A program made the position numbers and the translations under genes. Of a stretch of DNA of 44,449 nucleotides, positions 9,861-18,652 are shown piece after piece (the first letter of the stretch is position 1; every line of letters begins with the position of its first letter). Origin of the DNA: Actinomycetota bacterium (GTDB lineage: Bacteria; Actinomycetota; Acidimicrobiia; IMCC26256; PALSA-610); the NCBI GenBank assembly GCA_005779395.1, contig SXJP01000047.1:1-44449 (forward strand), written 5' to 3'. Below the pieces are notes generated by a model, which was not told the origin of the DNA, did no database searches, and was given only the letters and a program-made list of their open reading frames with translations.

Positions 9861-9963
9861 CGTGGCCACAGTACCGGAGCGCCCCAAGCTTCAGCGCTCG
9901 CCCGGCAAACAGATGCGACGCGTCACACTCTCCGCAAAATGTTTGCACCATGAGCGAACGCGA

Positions 9964-11499
9964 ATGGGCCTACACTCTGCCGCCTTGAACCTTGCCGATC
10001 ATCTTCGGGTTATAGGCGCCAACTGGTGGCGAATTCTTCTGATAACGCTCGCCGTTAGCGGTGGTGTTTTTGCCTATTCCAACGCGCAACCGCCCGTTTA
10101 TCAAGCAGAGATCTTGCTGAATGTCGCAGCCAAGGACATCTACACGAACTCGCAACTCAACGAGCAGCAACTCGCGTTTAGATCTAGTTTTTTTGCGAGC
10201 GTTGTACAGAATGAAGGCACCGCACTAGAAGCCATAGACCTGCGCCTCGGAATCTCACCTCCTGGTAGCGACCCGTTTCGCTCCCAGGAGTACTCGCTTC
10301 GCGAACAGTACGGACTCACGCCTCGCCGTGCCCTTGAGAAGATCTCGACCTCTACCACCAAGATGAACGGCCTCATCCTCATCAAGGCTCGTGCATCTAC
10401 CCGAGAAGAAGCCAAGGATCTCGCCGAAGCTTTCGCCGTTACCCTCAAGACCAACGCCACCGATGAACAACAGGCGATGAAGACAGCAGAGGCTCTGCTT
10501 CTCGAAGACAAGATCGCCGAACTCACAAAGGGGATCGAAGCCGAACTCGCTAAGCCAGAGGCAGATCGCGACCTAAGCCTTATCGATACGTACACAAACT
10601 TCGTCGATGCCGACCGCCTAGCGCTGATTGGCATCCAACAACGACCTGTAGTGGAGATTTGGTTCGTCGGACCAGGAACCGCCTCGGTCGGTGGCGACCC
10701 CGTGGCGCCTAAGCCAGTCCCCTACGCGATTTTTGCTGGGCTGTTCGGGCTTTTCTTGTCAGCGGAACTCTTCGTGCTGCGAAGAGCGCTTTCAGATCAC
10801 TTCGGACGGACAAACGACATCGAAGCCATAGCATCATTCACGGGCCTGCCAGTTCTCGCACAGATTCCACGTGGCCGGGGCCCAGAGATCGTCGAGGCAT
10901 TCAGAACATTGCGCACCAACCTGATGTTCCTAGAAGGCTCCGGCAGGCCACGGACCATCGCCTTCGTCAGTCCTAACCCTGGTGCTGGAAAGTCTTTCGC
11001 GGCGATACATCTTGCCGAAGCCGCTGCTGCTGTCGATGCAGCGGTAGTGCTTGTCGACGCTGACCTAAGGCGACCCGTGTTCCACGAGCGCCTGAGCGTG
11101 CCGCGTGAGCCTGGCCTCTCGGACGCGCTTCGAGGCATGCCGATCACAGAGGTCTTGCACGCCGTTGAAGGCTCGCCGTCATTGCTCGTTATGCCGAGCG
11201 GAAGCGCAGTAAGCGACACCGTTGGAGTATTTGGCGGAAAAGCATTCCGACAAATTCTCGACGCGCTAAACAACGCTGAGCTTGTGCTCGTCGATACACC
11301 GGCGGGCGCTGTCTACGCTGATGCTCTCGCAGTGTCAGCGCAGTGCGATGCCGCGTTGTTGGTCCTCGATGCACGTACTTCGCGACGTAGAGCAGTGAAG
11401 CAAATGCTCGAAGGTCTCGAACGCACTGGCGCATCGGTAATCGGAGTCGTCGTCAATGGCGCTAGGGCGAATCGGCGCGACTCCTACGAGCGTGTCTGA
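9964..11499 (+). CDS. polysaccharide chain-length regulator fused to BY-kinase (Wzz-CpsD type)
   Basis: The 511-residue protein joins a Wzz-type membrane domain to a bacterial tyrosine-kinase ATPase. Helix 1 is at about 19-37 (WWRILLITLAVSGGVFAYS), the extracytoplasmic coiled region at about 40-245 and helix 2 at about 250-270. The ATPase follows: TLRTNLMFL, Walker A GAGKS (340-344), Walker A' VVLVDADLRRP and Walker B LVLVDTPAG. Such proteins set chain length of Wzy products by cycles of autophosphorylation. The usual C-terminal tyrosine cluster is reduced to one Tyr508 in DSYERV. The ATG at 9964 was chosen because the longer frame runs antisense through the polymerase gene and has no membrane segment. 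It overlaps the next gene, forming the start of a plus-strand operon. Confidence 0.88.
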   Translation: MGLHSAALNLADHLRVIGANWWRILLITLAVSGGVFAYSNAQPPVYQAEILLNVAAKDIYTNSQLNEQQLAFRSSFFASVVQNEGTALEAIDLRLGISPPGSDPFRSQEYSLREQYGLTPRRALEKISTSTTKMNGLILIKARASTREEAKDLAEAFAVTLKTNATDEQQAMKTAEALLLEDKIAELTKGIEAELAKPEADRDLSLIDTYTNFVDADRLALIGIQQRPVVEIWFVGPGTASVGGDPVAPKPVPYAIFAGLFGLFLSAELFVLRRALSDHFGRTNDIEAIASFTGLPVLAQIPRGRGPEIVEAFRTLRTNLMFLEGSGRPRTIAFVSPNPGAGKSFAAIHLAEAAAAVDAAVVLVDADLRRPVFHERLSVPREPGLSDALRGMPITEVLHAVEGSPSLLVMPSGSAVSDTVGVFGGKAFRQILDALNNAELVLVDTPAGAVYADALAVSAQCDAALLVLDARTSRRRAVKQMLEGLERTGASVIGVVVNGARANRRDSYERV

Positions 11500-12646
11500 G
11501 TCGGCCGCGAATTCGGCCGACGTGGTCGCAACCACGACATCCAAACCAATTCGGTTAGCGATCGTCCACGAAAAATTCACGGTCTACGGCGGCTCCGAGA
11601 AGTGCGTAGAGCAAATGCACTTGCTTTGGCCGGATGCGCCAATATTCACCACAGTCTCCGATGCGTCGTCTACAGGACCAATACTCAAATCAGCCGACAT
11701 CCGACCTAGCAAGATCGTCCAGCGTCTGTATCGCGGCGGAGACAACTATGCGCATTTACTTCCGTTGTTCCCCGCCGCGCTCGCCGCCCATGATCTCTCC
11801 GACTTCGATGTCGTGCTGACAAGCCACCACGCGTTTGCAAACCGCGTGCGCACGAGCCCGAGCACAAACGTAATTGGATACATTCACAGCCCGGCGCGAT
11901 GGATGTGGGACCAGGCAATGATCGCAAACGAGGTCGGCGGCCGTATCGGGCGAGCAGGTTTGCGCGCGTTTGCTGCGACACAACGACTCCCAGACCGCCG
12001 CGCAGCAATACGACCGAAAGTTCTATTGGCAAATTCAAACGAGGTCGCTAGCCGCATCAAACGTTGGTGGTCTAGAGAATCTCAGGTTGTCGCTCCTCCA
12101 GTTGACACAGACTTTTTCACGCCAGACGATTCAGCGCGAGAGGATTTTTTCCTTTTCGCTGGCCGACTCGTTCCGTACAAGCGGCCAGACATCGCAATTT
12201 CTGCCGCAGAGCGGGCCGGGGTTCGGCTAGTAGTTGCGGGCGACGGCCGCTGGCGAAGGCATTGTGAACAGCTCAGCGGACCCAATACCGAGTTCTTAGG
12301 GTGGGTCGACCGAGAAGCTCAACGCGAACTATTTCGAAAATGCCGTGCAGTGTTATATCCAGGCATCGAAGATTTCGGGATCGTCCCAGTAGAAGCCCAA
12401 GCATGCGCGGCTCCTGTAATTGCTATCGACGCAGGGGGCAGTCAAGACACTGTCGTACAAGGCACGACTGGGATTCTTTATACAGCCGCAACTGATCACG
12501 TCAGCGAACTAGCCAAACTCCTAACTAACTTCGATTCGGACGCCTTTGAACCGACATCGATACGAGCCAACTCCGAACGGTTCGACAGCAGTGTGTTTCG
12601 CGAGAAACTTTCTAAGTCGGTCACTGAGACTGCAGCAGGCGCATGA
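11456..12646 (+). CDS. glycosyltransferase, GT4 family
   Basis: The 396-residue GT-B enzyme has HEKFTVYGGSEKCVEQM near the N-terminus, the acceptor-side GYIHSPARWMWDQ, ANSNEVASRIKRWW, and in the C-terminal half FLFAGRLVPYKRPDIAI, VVAGDGRWR, EFLGWVDREAQRELF and the E-x7-E region GIEDFGIVPVEAQACAAPVIA. This matches WbaZ-like GT4 enzymes that act on lipid-linked oligosaccharides. Two starts are possible: the ATG at 11456, 44 bases inside the kinase gene, or the GTG at 11492, which overlaps the kinase stop codon by eight bases and leaves the same core. The next gene begins in an ATGA overlap, so translation is coupled. Confidence 0.9.
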   Translation: MALGRIGATPTSVSESAANSADVVATTTSKPIRLAIVHEKFTVYGGSEKCVEQMHLLWPDAPIFTTVSDASSTGPILKSADIRPSKIVQRLYRGGDNYAHLLPLFPAALAAHDLSDFDVVLTSHHAFANRVRTSPSTNVIGYIHSPARWMWDQAMIANEVGGRIGRAGLRAFAATQRLPDRRAAIRPKVLLANSNEVASRIKRWWSRESQVVAPPVDTDFFTPDDSAREDFFLFAGRLVPYKRPDIAISAAERAGVRLVVAGDGRWRRHCEQLSGPNTEFLGWVDREAQRELFRKCRAVLYPGIEDFGIVPVEAQACAAPVIAIDAGGSQDTVVQGTTGILYTAATDHVSELAKLLTNFDSDAFEPTSIRANSERFDSSVFREKLSKSVTETAAGA

Positions 12647-13821
12647 AATCACATGGGCTAAAGGGTGGCTCGATCGTCATCGCTGTTCCCGACTACCTAC
12701 CTTCGCTCGGTGGCACGACGAGACAATCGCAAAACCAAGCGAAGTCGTGCGATGCGTGGGGCATTAAGCCAATCATCCTCACCCAGCGCATCGACCGCTC
12801 TTGGCCGCGCAGAGAACTCGTTGACGGTGTCGAAGTTGTACGGATCGGACCAAGTTCGCGGGGCAAGCTCGCGATGAAGATCTTCGTCTTCAACTCAGCA
12901 ATCTGGATGCGGCGCAATCGTGCTCAGATCGCGTTAGTAAACGCTGTGATGTACCCAGATTTGGCTGTGGGCGCCCGTCTGGCAGGTTTTCGTCATCGTA
13001 CGATCATTTGTTGGGCTGGCCTAGGTGACGCGACCGACGCGCTCGGCGAGCGCGGCAACTTCCTCCGGAGAACGATGGTTCGCATGCGGCGCCGACTGTT
13101 GCGCGATGTGTCGCACGTCGTTCTAACCGACGCGCTCGCACAAGAACTATCGGCACTCGGCATCACAGAACACGTTCACCCGATTCCGACTCAAGTTGAT
13201 TCCGATCAATTCCGCCCACCGACTCCCACCGAACGAGAGGCGACACGCGACGCACTCCGGCTGAGCGACGAAGAAGTCGCAGTCATCTACGTTGGCCACG
13301 TTCGCGAATTGAAGCGCATCGACCTCCTAATAGAAGGCTTTGCGAGTTCATACGCGAACGACCAACGACTACGTATGTACATCGTTGGCGGAAGCCGCGA
13401 TGACCTCGAAGACCGAACCCAACAACTAACGGCGCTATCCATTTCGCTCGGACTCAAGGACGTAGTCGAGTTCGTTGGCCAAGTCGATGATGTGCGGCGT
13501 TACTTGCATGCGGCAGACATTTTCGTGTTGCCGTCGGAACGCGAGGGGCTTTCTAACAGTGTCATAGAGGCGATGGCGACGGGTCTTGCTTGTGTCGTGC
13601 CGATTTCGGCCTCCGGCGACCAGATTCTCACTTCACGCACCGGCATCGTCCCGGAAACCAATTCTGCAGTCGAACTCGCGACGGCAATCTCGTCCCTAGT
13701 CACTGATCCTGAGTTACGCCGATCTCTCGGAGAGGCTGCCGCCGTCGAGTCGCTGAGATACTCCGTCCAAGCGGTCGGCGAGATGTATAGGTCGCTCTAC
13801 GAATCTCTTTGGCGCGCATAG
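12643..13821 (+). CDS. glycosyltransferase, GT4 family
   Basis: The 392-residue GT-B enzyme begins with a first-strand motif GGSIVIAVPDYLPSLGG and has the C-terminal GT4 domain signatures AVIYVGHVRELKRIDLLIEGF, MYIVGGSRDD, VEFVGQVDDVRRYLHAADIFVLPS and the E-x7-E region EREGLSNSVIEAMATGLACV. It probably adds a further sugar to the repeat unit built on the polyprenyl carrier. The ATG shares bases with the stop codon of the preceding glycosyltransferase (ATGA). After it comes a 174-base gap (13822-13995), in which no gene is convincing. Confidence 0.9.
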   Translation: MKSHGLKGGSIVIAVPDYLPSLGGTTRQSQNQAKSCDAWGIKPIILTQRIDRSWPRRELVDGVEVVRIGPSSRGKLAMKIFVFNSAIWMRRNRAQIALVNAVMYPDLAVGARLAGFRHRTIICWAGLGDATDALGERGNFLRRTMVRMRRRLLRDVSHVVLTDALAQELSALGITEHVHPIPTQVDSDQFRPPTPTEREATRDALRLSDEEVAVIYVGHVRELKRIDLLIEGFASSYANDQRLRMYIVGGSRDDLEDRTQQLTALSISLGLKDVVEFVGQVDDVRRYLHAADIFVLPSEREGLSNSVIEAMATGLACVVPISASGDQILTSRTGIVPETNSAVELATAISSLVTDPELRRSLGEAAAVESLRYSVQAVGEMYRSLYESLWRA

Positions 13822-13995
13822 TTAATTTGACCGCTGGCACTACCTCGCCCGGCAGGCATTGCGCGCGTCTTATAGGAATTTTGGTCCATATTGTTGCCAA
13901 ACAGTTGCGTCTTCACGTAATCGCGGTGAGAATGGAATCCTTCGTGTCGATGGGGTCGTGGGGACCTCTGACCTCAATGGCAAAGACAGGGCGCC

Positions 13996-15525
13996 TTGAT
14001 CGGACCTAGGGCTGAAACTAATCAGACTCGGCGAACGAGTCAGGACCGATCTCGAGTGCCAATTACTGACACGGTGGGGCGTTCCAAAGGGTTGTTCCGC
14101 GTGGTGGCAGCGACACCTAGGCCAAGACGCGCAGGAACGTGGACTGCGCGAGCGATCATCACTGGGGCCGATCTTCTAGCAATAGCGGGAGTCGTCGTCG
14201 CGCTTTATCCAAGCCAAGCTGGAATCGCTTTCGGGCTCGCTTACCTGGCCGTGCTCGGGTCTTCCGGAACGCACGAAGCAAGATTCAGTTTGTCCGCTCT
14301 CGCGGACACGCCGCGCCTTGCGATGGCCGCAGCCATTGCAGGCACTCTCACCGTCCCGTTCGCCACGGATGGCACAAGCCTTGCGCGTGTCGCGATCGGA
14401 GCAATAGGCGCTGTGGTTATCGGGCGTGGCGCTTCCTATGCAGTAGTTCGCCATCGGCGTCGGTCAGGGCGACGAGAACCAACGATCATCGCAGGCAGCG
14501 GCCATGTTGCAATCGAGCTTGCGCACCTAATTCGGTTGCATCCCGAGTACGGCCTTGACCTAGCCGGCTTCGTCGGGGCGCCATTCCCGAACTTGCCTGC
14601 GCCACTACTCGGCGAGGTTGCGCATCTAGACGAGCTAGTAACAGAACTTCATGTCAGGCGCGTGCTCGTGGCGTTCGGCCCGACTCGCGAGGTCGACCTC
14701 GTCGGAGTCTTGCGTACTGCAGTATTGCGCGCAGTGCATGTTTATGTCGTGCCGCGTTTCTTTGAGATTGGCGCGGCACCGCGAAGCATTGACAGGGACG
14801 ACATTTGGGGTATCCCTTTGCTACGAGTACGCCAAGCGGCGTTCACGGCTTGGACCTGGCACGTCAAACGCGCAATCGAGTTCACAGTGGCCGGTTGTCT
14901 GCTCATGATTACAGCGCCGGTGATGGCCCTCGCTGCCGTGGCTATCCGGGTCTCTAGTTCCGGCCCAATCTTGTTCCGTCAACCACGCATCGGCCAAAGT
15001 GGTTCTGAGTTCGAGGTTCTGAAGTTCAGAACTCTCCCAGCCGATCACGTCGACGACTCCTGGAACTCCGAAGACGACGATTACGACGACTCCATTGGTC
15101 GGCTACTGCGGCGCTTGTCGATCGATGAACTTCCGCAACTCTGGAACGTCCTTCGTGGGGACATGAGTCTCGTTGGGCCTCGCCCCGAACGCGGCTACCT
15201 CGTAGATGAGTTCAACACAACGATTCACGGCTACAGAGATCGACACCGTCTTCCAATGGGACTGACTGGTTGGGCACAGGTACACGGCCTCCGCGGCGAC
15301 ACATCCCTGCGGGAGCGTGTGCGGTTCGACAACCAATACATCGAGCACTGGTCGCTATGGCGTGACCTCACAATTATGCTCAGAACTGTCGTGGCCGTGT
15401 TCCGTTTGCCCCACCACTCTTCGCCGTCGGACGGCAACGAAAGACAACACTTCGGCATCGCTGCTACTAATACAGACCTCGCGCTCAACGAGTGCGCTGA
15501 CATCGTTGAAGACACGCCTGTCTGA
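13996..15525 (+). CDS. polyprenyl glycosylphosphotransferase (initiating sugar transferase)
   Basis: This roughly 509-residue protein loads the first sugar-phosphate onto the polyprenyl carrier. The N-terminal part has four membrane helices and a Rossmann-like domain (EPTIIAGSGHVAIELAHLI), as in WbaP/CpsE-type enzymes. The C-terminal catalytic domain has a membrane helix (about 295-318), PILFRQPRIGQSGSEFEVLK, FRTLPAD, RRLSIDELPQLWNVLRGDMS and LVGPRPERG, all hallmarks of the family. The start is uncertain: the frame opens with TTG at 13996, while GTG codons at 14074 or 14101 would remove a polar, poorly conserved stretch. The insert DDSWNSEDDDYDDS between FRT and the Arg-Arg motif is unusually acidic. 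It is last in the plus-strand polysaccharide operon. Confidence 0.9.
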   Translation: MIGPRAETNQTRRTSQDRSRVPITDTVGRSKGLFRVVAATPRPRRAGTWTARAIITGADLLAIAGVVVALYPSQAGIAFGLAYLAVLGSSGTHEARFSLSALADTPRLAMAAAIAGTLTVPFATDGTSLARVAIGAIGAVVIGRGASYAVVRHRRRSGRREPTIIAGSGHVAIELAHLIRLHPEYGLDLAGFVGAPFPNLPAPLLGEVAHLDELVTELHVRRVLVAFGPTREVDLVGVLRTAVLRAVHVYVVPRFFEIGAAPRSIDRDDIWGIPLLRVRQAAFTAWTWHVKRAIEFTVAGCLLMITAPVMALAAVAIRVSSSGPILFRQPRIGQSGSEFEVLKFRTLPADHVDDSWNSEDDDYDDSIGRLLRRLSIDELPQLWNVLRGDMSLVGPRPERGYLVDEFNTTIHGYRDRHRLPMGLTGWAQVHGLRGDTSLRERVRFDNQYIEHWSLWRDLTIMLRTVVAVFRLPHHSSPSDGNERQHFGIAATNTDLALNECADIVEDTPV

Positions 15526-15612
15526 TATTCGCCATAGTCGACACGCCGTCAGGCCCGCTGGTCCTATCTCCCATCACTGATCTCCACTGAACCGCTATTC
15601 CCGGGCGCGAAA

Positions 15613-15634
15613 ACGGCGCCCCGTAGGGCGCCGT
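15613..15634 (-). terminator. Rho-independent terminator behind the LPVTG gene
   Basis: A perfect nine-base stem ACGGCGCCC/GGGCGCCGT with a four-base loop is followed on the minus strand by TTTTCGCG. It lies 20 bases after the stop codon of the LPVTG gene. It may also act in the other direction for the sugar transferase gene, where an A/T-rich but not T-only stretch follows. Confidence 0.75.
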
Positions 15635-15654
15635 CGAAGAAAATTAAATCAGTG

Positions 15655-15927
15655 TCAGGATACGACTGACTTGCGGCGACCTGAGCGAACCAAGACAGTT
15701 CCTCCAATTGCGAGCGCTCCACCGATTGTCGTCATCACGAAGATGTCACCACCGGTTACGGGCAATCCGCCGCTCTCGGAGCCGCTGGTTTCTTCGTTGC
15801 CAGGATCGGTGCCTTCAGTGCCCGTGTCAGGGTCGCCGTACTCAGCAAAAGCCACACCGGCGGGGATGAGTGAACCAACTACCAAGGCGCCCGCAGTTGC
15901 AAAACGAACCATCTTGTTCTTACGCAT
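15655..15927 (-). CDS. very small secreted LPXTG-anchored protein
   Basis: The 90-residue protein consists almost only of export and anchor signals: a signal peptide (residues 1-28, ending AGVAFA), an acidic Gly/Ser/Thr/Glu stretch of 26 residues (29-54) and then LPVTGGD (55-61), a hydrophobic helix (about 62-80) and a basic tail (RSGRRK). After processing only a short acidic peptide would remain on the wall. The ATG at 15925-15927 was chosen because AAAGGA lies eight bases upstream; two ATGs further upstream are poorly placed relative to it. It is monocistronic, with its own terminator. Function unknown; surface charge or a scaffold for the polysaccharide are guesses. Confidence 0.75.
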   Translation of the reverse strand: MRKNKMVRFATAGALVVGSLIPAGVAFAEYGDPDTGTEGTDPGNEETSGSESGGLPVTGGDIFVMTTIGGALAIGGTVLVRSGRRKSVVS

Positions 15928-16081
15928 ACGTGTCATCCTTTGCACTAATTGACACCAAATTCAGAATAAATTTGACGGTAACACCATGAACCCTCCAACG
16001 CAAGCCAAATGTGGCGAAGCGATGTGATTGCCACTCATTGTAGCGTCGTGCTCACGCGCGAGTCCAGCGCGGAACGAACAC

Positions 16082-17869
16082 TTAGTCGGACGAACTATCT
16101 AAATTTACCCTACGGCCCTTGGCGTCGTCAAGCACAAGCCCACCGGGCTCAAGCCACTGAACCGCTGGTACGCGAGCACCCGGGTTGATGTAGATCGATT
16201 CGACTCTAGAAGCTAGTTCGAAATGAATAGAGGCAGTAACTGTCGTGCCTCTCTCGAACTCGACTAGAGCGCTGACCACTCTGTGGTTCGGTCCGTCGCT
16301 CCCCGCCGCCACAAGTGGCACAGCCACTCCATCCACCTCAATGAAGTTATTTCGTGCAGTCTTCGGCAATTCGAAGGTCAGCCAGCCCTGGTACTTCCCA
16401 GCGGCTGCTCGCGGCGTCGTCGGGTACGGCCCTTCGACATATCGGGGCAGTTCGAGAGGCGCGAGATTTGTCAGCGTGACATCGATTGTCATATTGCGAC
16501 TCAGACCATGTATTCGCCCGGCGTTGATTCTGGCCTCTGCGACTACGAATTGGTCGAGCTTGTTTCCGCCACGGTTTTGTAGCCCAAAGGTGATCGAATC
16601 TGGTTCGGTAATTCCAGATATCCCCGCACCAATCCAGCCACGCTGTTGCAAGTCGTGGCCTGAGAATGCAAGAAAGTGTCGTCCCGCGACCGTCGGCCGT
16701 AAGGCTTGCAGAAGATCAACGGCATCCCAGTCACGGGTTTCAAGCGCGTCGATAGCGGCACGAGCAATCTTCGAGAGTCGATCACGGCGATGGATCTGCT
16801 CTGACTGTCCTTGGCCCTCGAGTTCTTTGTACTGCTCAAGGAAGATTTCGTGTACGACGTTGGCTTCTGAATACTCCTTACCTTCGACCTTCACAGAGCC
16901 AGTCACCTTGAGCAACGACTCAAGAGCTATCGGGTCAATTACTAAGACGCCGTCGAGTTTCTCTCCGCGCAATTCTTCCCACATCGCTAGGGCGTGGGGA
17001 GCGACGACATCGAAACGAGTAGTCGTCGCGACTTCGCGAAAGTCCTCCGTAGGTTCGGCGAATTGCCATCTCGCCTTGAAATCTGCATCAGCAAATTCGA
17101 CCGCTCCTCTCGGAACAGCGAGGTCCTCAGTCGACTCCATCTTCCCAAGACTGAACGAGCCGTCTTCAACTTCGAGCACCCCAACGGAGAGAAACGCTCC
17201 TGAGCCCATGCGCATCTCGGAGTTATTCGCAGCGAACACGAGATACCGAGATGGACCACCCAGGAATTCACTGAGCCCAATCCCAGCGGCGGACAGACCC
17301 TCCATCGCATCGCGAATGTTGTCGTACTCTTCGCGCATGTGATCGTGCGCGCGTTGTAATGGGCCGAATAGGTGCTTGTCCGGGCCTAGATCTACCGAAT
17401 CAAGTTCGATTGATGCGCTCGCCGCAATCGATCCCAGCCTGGCAGCAAGCGCTACTCGCGCGGGTCCTTTTGTTCCCGTCTTGTCGATCACGTCGCTCGT
17501 GTCATCGAGTGCACGAATGCCAACGTCAAGCGTGTCACTTGCGGCCGATGCAAGCGCTTCGACCGACCGGACTTGCCTGCCAATTACGGGAAGCCATTTC
17601 AGAGGGAACAGCATGGGATTGGACGCACTCGATTGTGCTTGCTCAAATTCATGTTGGGCATCCACAAACGCATCGCGCCCTTCGCCACGCAATAGGTCGG
17701 TGCTTGTGACCTCGCGCTGGGTCGTGCGCAAGATCTCGATACCGTCGTCTGCACTTCTTTTTGCGTCAAGCAACAAAAGGGTTGCGGCTACTGCCCAAAC
17801 ACTTAGTCCGAGAAGGACTATCGCTATGCGCAAGTTTGTCCTATGGCTGAGCTTCGGCATCCACGGCAT
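16082..17869 (-). CDS. DUF4012 membrane-anchored protein
   Basis: The roughly 595-residue protein has one N-terminal membrane helix (about 12-34, IAIVLLGLSVWAVAATLLLLDA) and a large exported part. Residues about 200-350 carry the DUF4012 pattern: RYLVFAANNSEMRMGSGAFL, VGVLEVEDGSF and LDGVLVIDPIALESLLKVTG. DUF4012 has no proven activity but is often found beside exopolysaccharide genes in Actinobacteria, as here. The ATG at 17867-17869 is preferred to a TTG five codons upstream; the ribosome-binding site is weak for both. It stands alone between the small LPVTG gene and the divergent nuclease pair. Confidence 0.82.
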   Translation of the reverse strand: MPWMPKLSHRTNLRIAIVLLGLSVWAVAATLLLLDAKRSADDGIEILRTTQREVTSTDLLRGEGRDAFVDAQHEFEQAQSSASNPMLFPLKWLPVIGRQVRSVEALASAASDTLDVGIRALDDTSDVIDKTGTKGPARVALAARLGSIAASASIELDSVDLGPDKHLFGPLQRAHDHMREEYDNIRDAMEGLSAAGIGLSEFLGGPSRYLVFAANNSEMRMGSGAFLSVGVLEVEDGSFSLGKMESTEDLAVPRGAVEFADADFKARWQFAEPTEDFREVATTTRFDVVAPHALAMWEELRGEKLDGVLVIDPIALESLLKVTGSVKVEGKEYSEANVVHEIFLEQYKELEGQGQSEQIHRRDRLSKIARAAIDALETRDWDAVDLLQALRPTVAGRHFLAFSGHDLQQRGWIGAGISGITEPDSITFGLQNRGGNKLDQFVVAEARINAGRIHGLSRNMTIDVTLTNLAPLELPRYVEGPYPTTPRAAAGKYQGWLTFELPKTARNNFIEVDGVAVPLVAAGSDGPNHRVVSALVEFERGTTVTASIHFELASRVESIYINPGARVPAVQWLEPGGLVLDDAKGRRVNLDSSSD

Positions 17870-17947
17870 CGTACGCCGACCCAAGGAGCGATCTATCTAT
17901 TGCTCTAGTTCCTCGCGAGCGACCACCGTTGCGCGTACCGTTGCCTG

Positions 17948-18652
17948 ATGGAGTCGTTCCCCAATGGTCCACGTGTAACGGCCCGCCACCTCCGGGCCGA
18001 TGACGACGCCTGTGCACGGCGCATCGTCAATGAAATGCGCCAGTATCGAGGAATCCACAAGAGCAAAGGTTCGAACCGCGCGTTCGATGTCGCGCAACGC
18101 ATCGCTAGCGACGTCGGTCTCGCACACACCGAACTGCGTGCAGCGATGCTCTCGGACTTCCCGAAACCACACGACCTAAGCGTGGAGGAGTGCCGCGCAT
18201 ATGAAGGCGCTGCGCATGGGTACGTCACAGTATTTCCAGAACCGTTCAACGCCGTCGCGCTCGCCGATTCTTGGGAAAGCGTCGACCAGGACACCGGCAA
18301 TCGGTGGATCGCACCTGTTGCGATCACTGGGCACGACTCAGCCGGAACAGCGCATGTCCGCGACATAAAGATTTTGAACGCCCCTGCAACTCTCGATCAA
18401 ACTTCTTTGGCAATGATCGCTCTGCGAACTGCGGACTGGGCGACCGCAGTCGTCGTCGACGCGGCATCGTTGCTCTCCGTAGACCGCCTACAACCCGTGC
18501 TGATCGACTCCGAAACTCGGGACGAAGCAACCCAGTGGGCTCGGATGAGAGCGGCTCGCTGGACCGGTCTCGGCCCCGATGCTCGACCCAAATCAGGCCG
18601 CGACTGCAACGGTTGCCCTTTCGTCACAAGCTGTCCGGCACACCAACGATGA
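17948..18652 (+). CDS. iron-sulfur PD-(D/E)XK nuclease-like protein, degenerate partner
   Basis: The 234-residue protein is not a family I can name with certainty. It has Cys22 near the N-terminus and a C-terminal CNGCPFVTSC (Cys220, Cys223, Cys229), which together make the C...C-x2-C-x5-C pattern that holds a 4Fe-4S cluster in AddB and Cas4-type nucleases. Between them, HVRDIKI (D139-x-K141) could be the DxK half of a nuclease centre, but no clear motif I His or upstream metal-binding Asp is visible. It may therefore be inactive or structural. The gene is divergent from DUF4012 and ends in an ATGA overlap with the next gene, which has the same cysteine layout and a better active site. A heterodimer is inferred. 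Confidence 0.6.
   Translation: MESFPNGPRVTARHLRADDDACARRIVNEMRQYRGIHKSKGSNRAFDVAQRIASDVGLAHTELRAAMLSDFPKPHDLSVEECRAYEGAAHGYVTVFPEPFNAVALADSWESVDQDTGNRWIAPVAITGHDSAGTAHVRDIKILNAPATLDQTSLAMIALRTADWATAVVVDAASLLSVDRLQPVLIDSETRDEATQWARMRAARWTGLGPDARPKSGRDCNGCPFVTSCPAHQR

Noticed and set aside
9610..9963. N-terminal extension of the Wzz-kinase frame
   Set aside because: It lies antisense to the conserved polymerase gene, is polar and low in complexity, and the membrane helix expected near the Wzz N-terminus begins only after the ATG at 9964.
13809..14009. 66-codon frame in the gap between two polysaccharide genes
   Set aside because: No ribosome-binding site, no recognisable motif, and overlap with both neighbours.
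16245..17342. Long plus-strand frame (365 codons) opposite DUF4012
   Set aside because: Ser/Pro/Arg-rich translation typical of an antisense shadow; the minus-strand frame has recognisable domain motifs.
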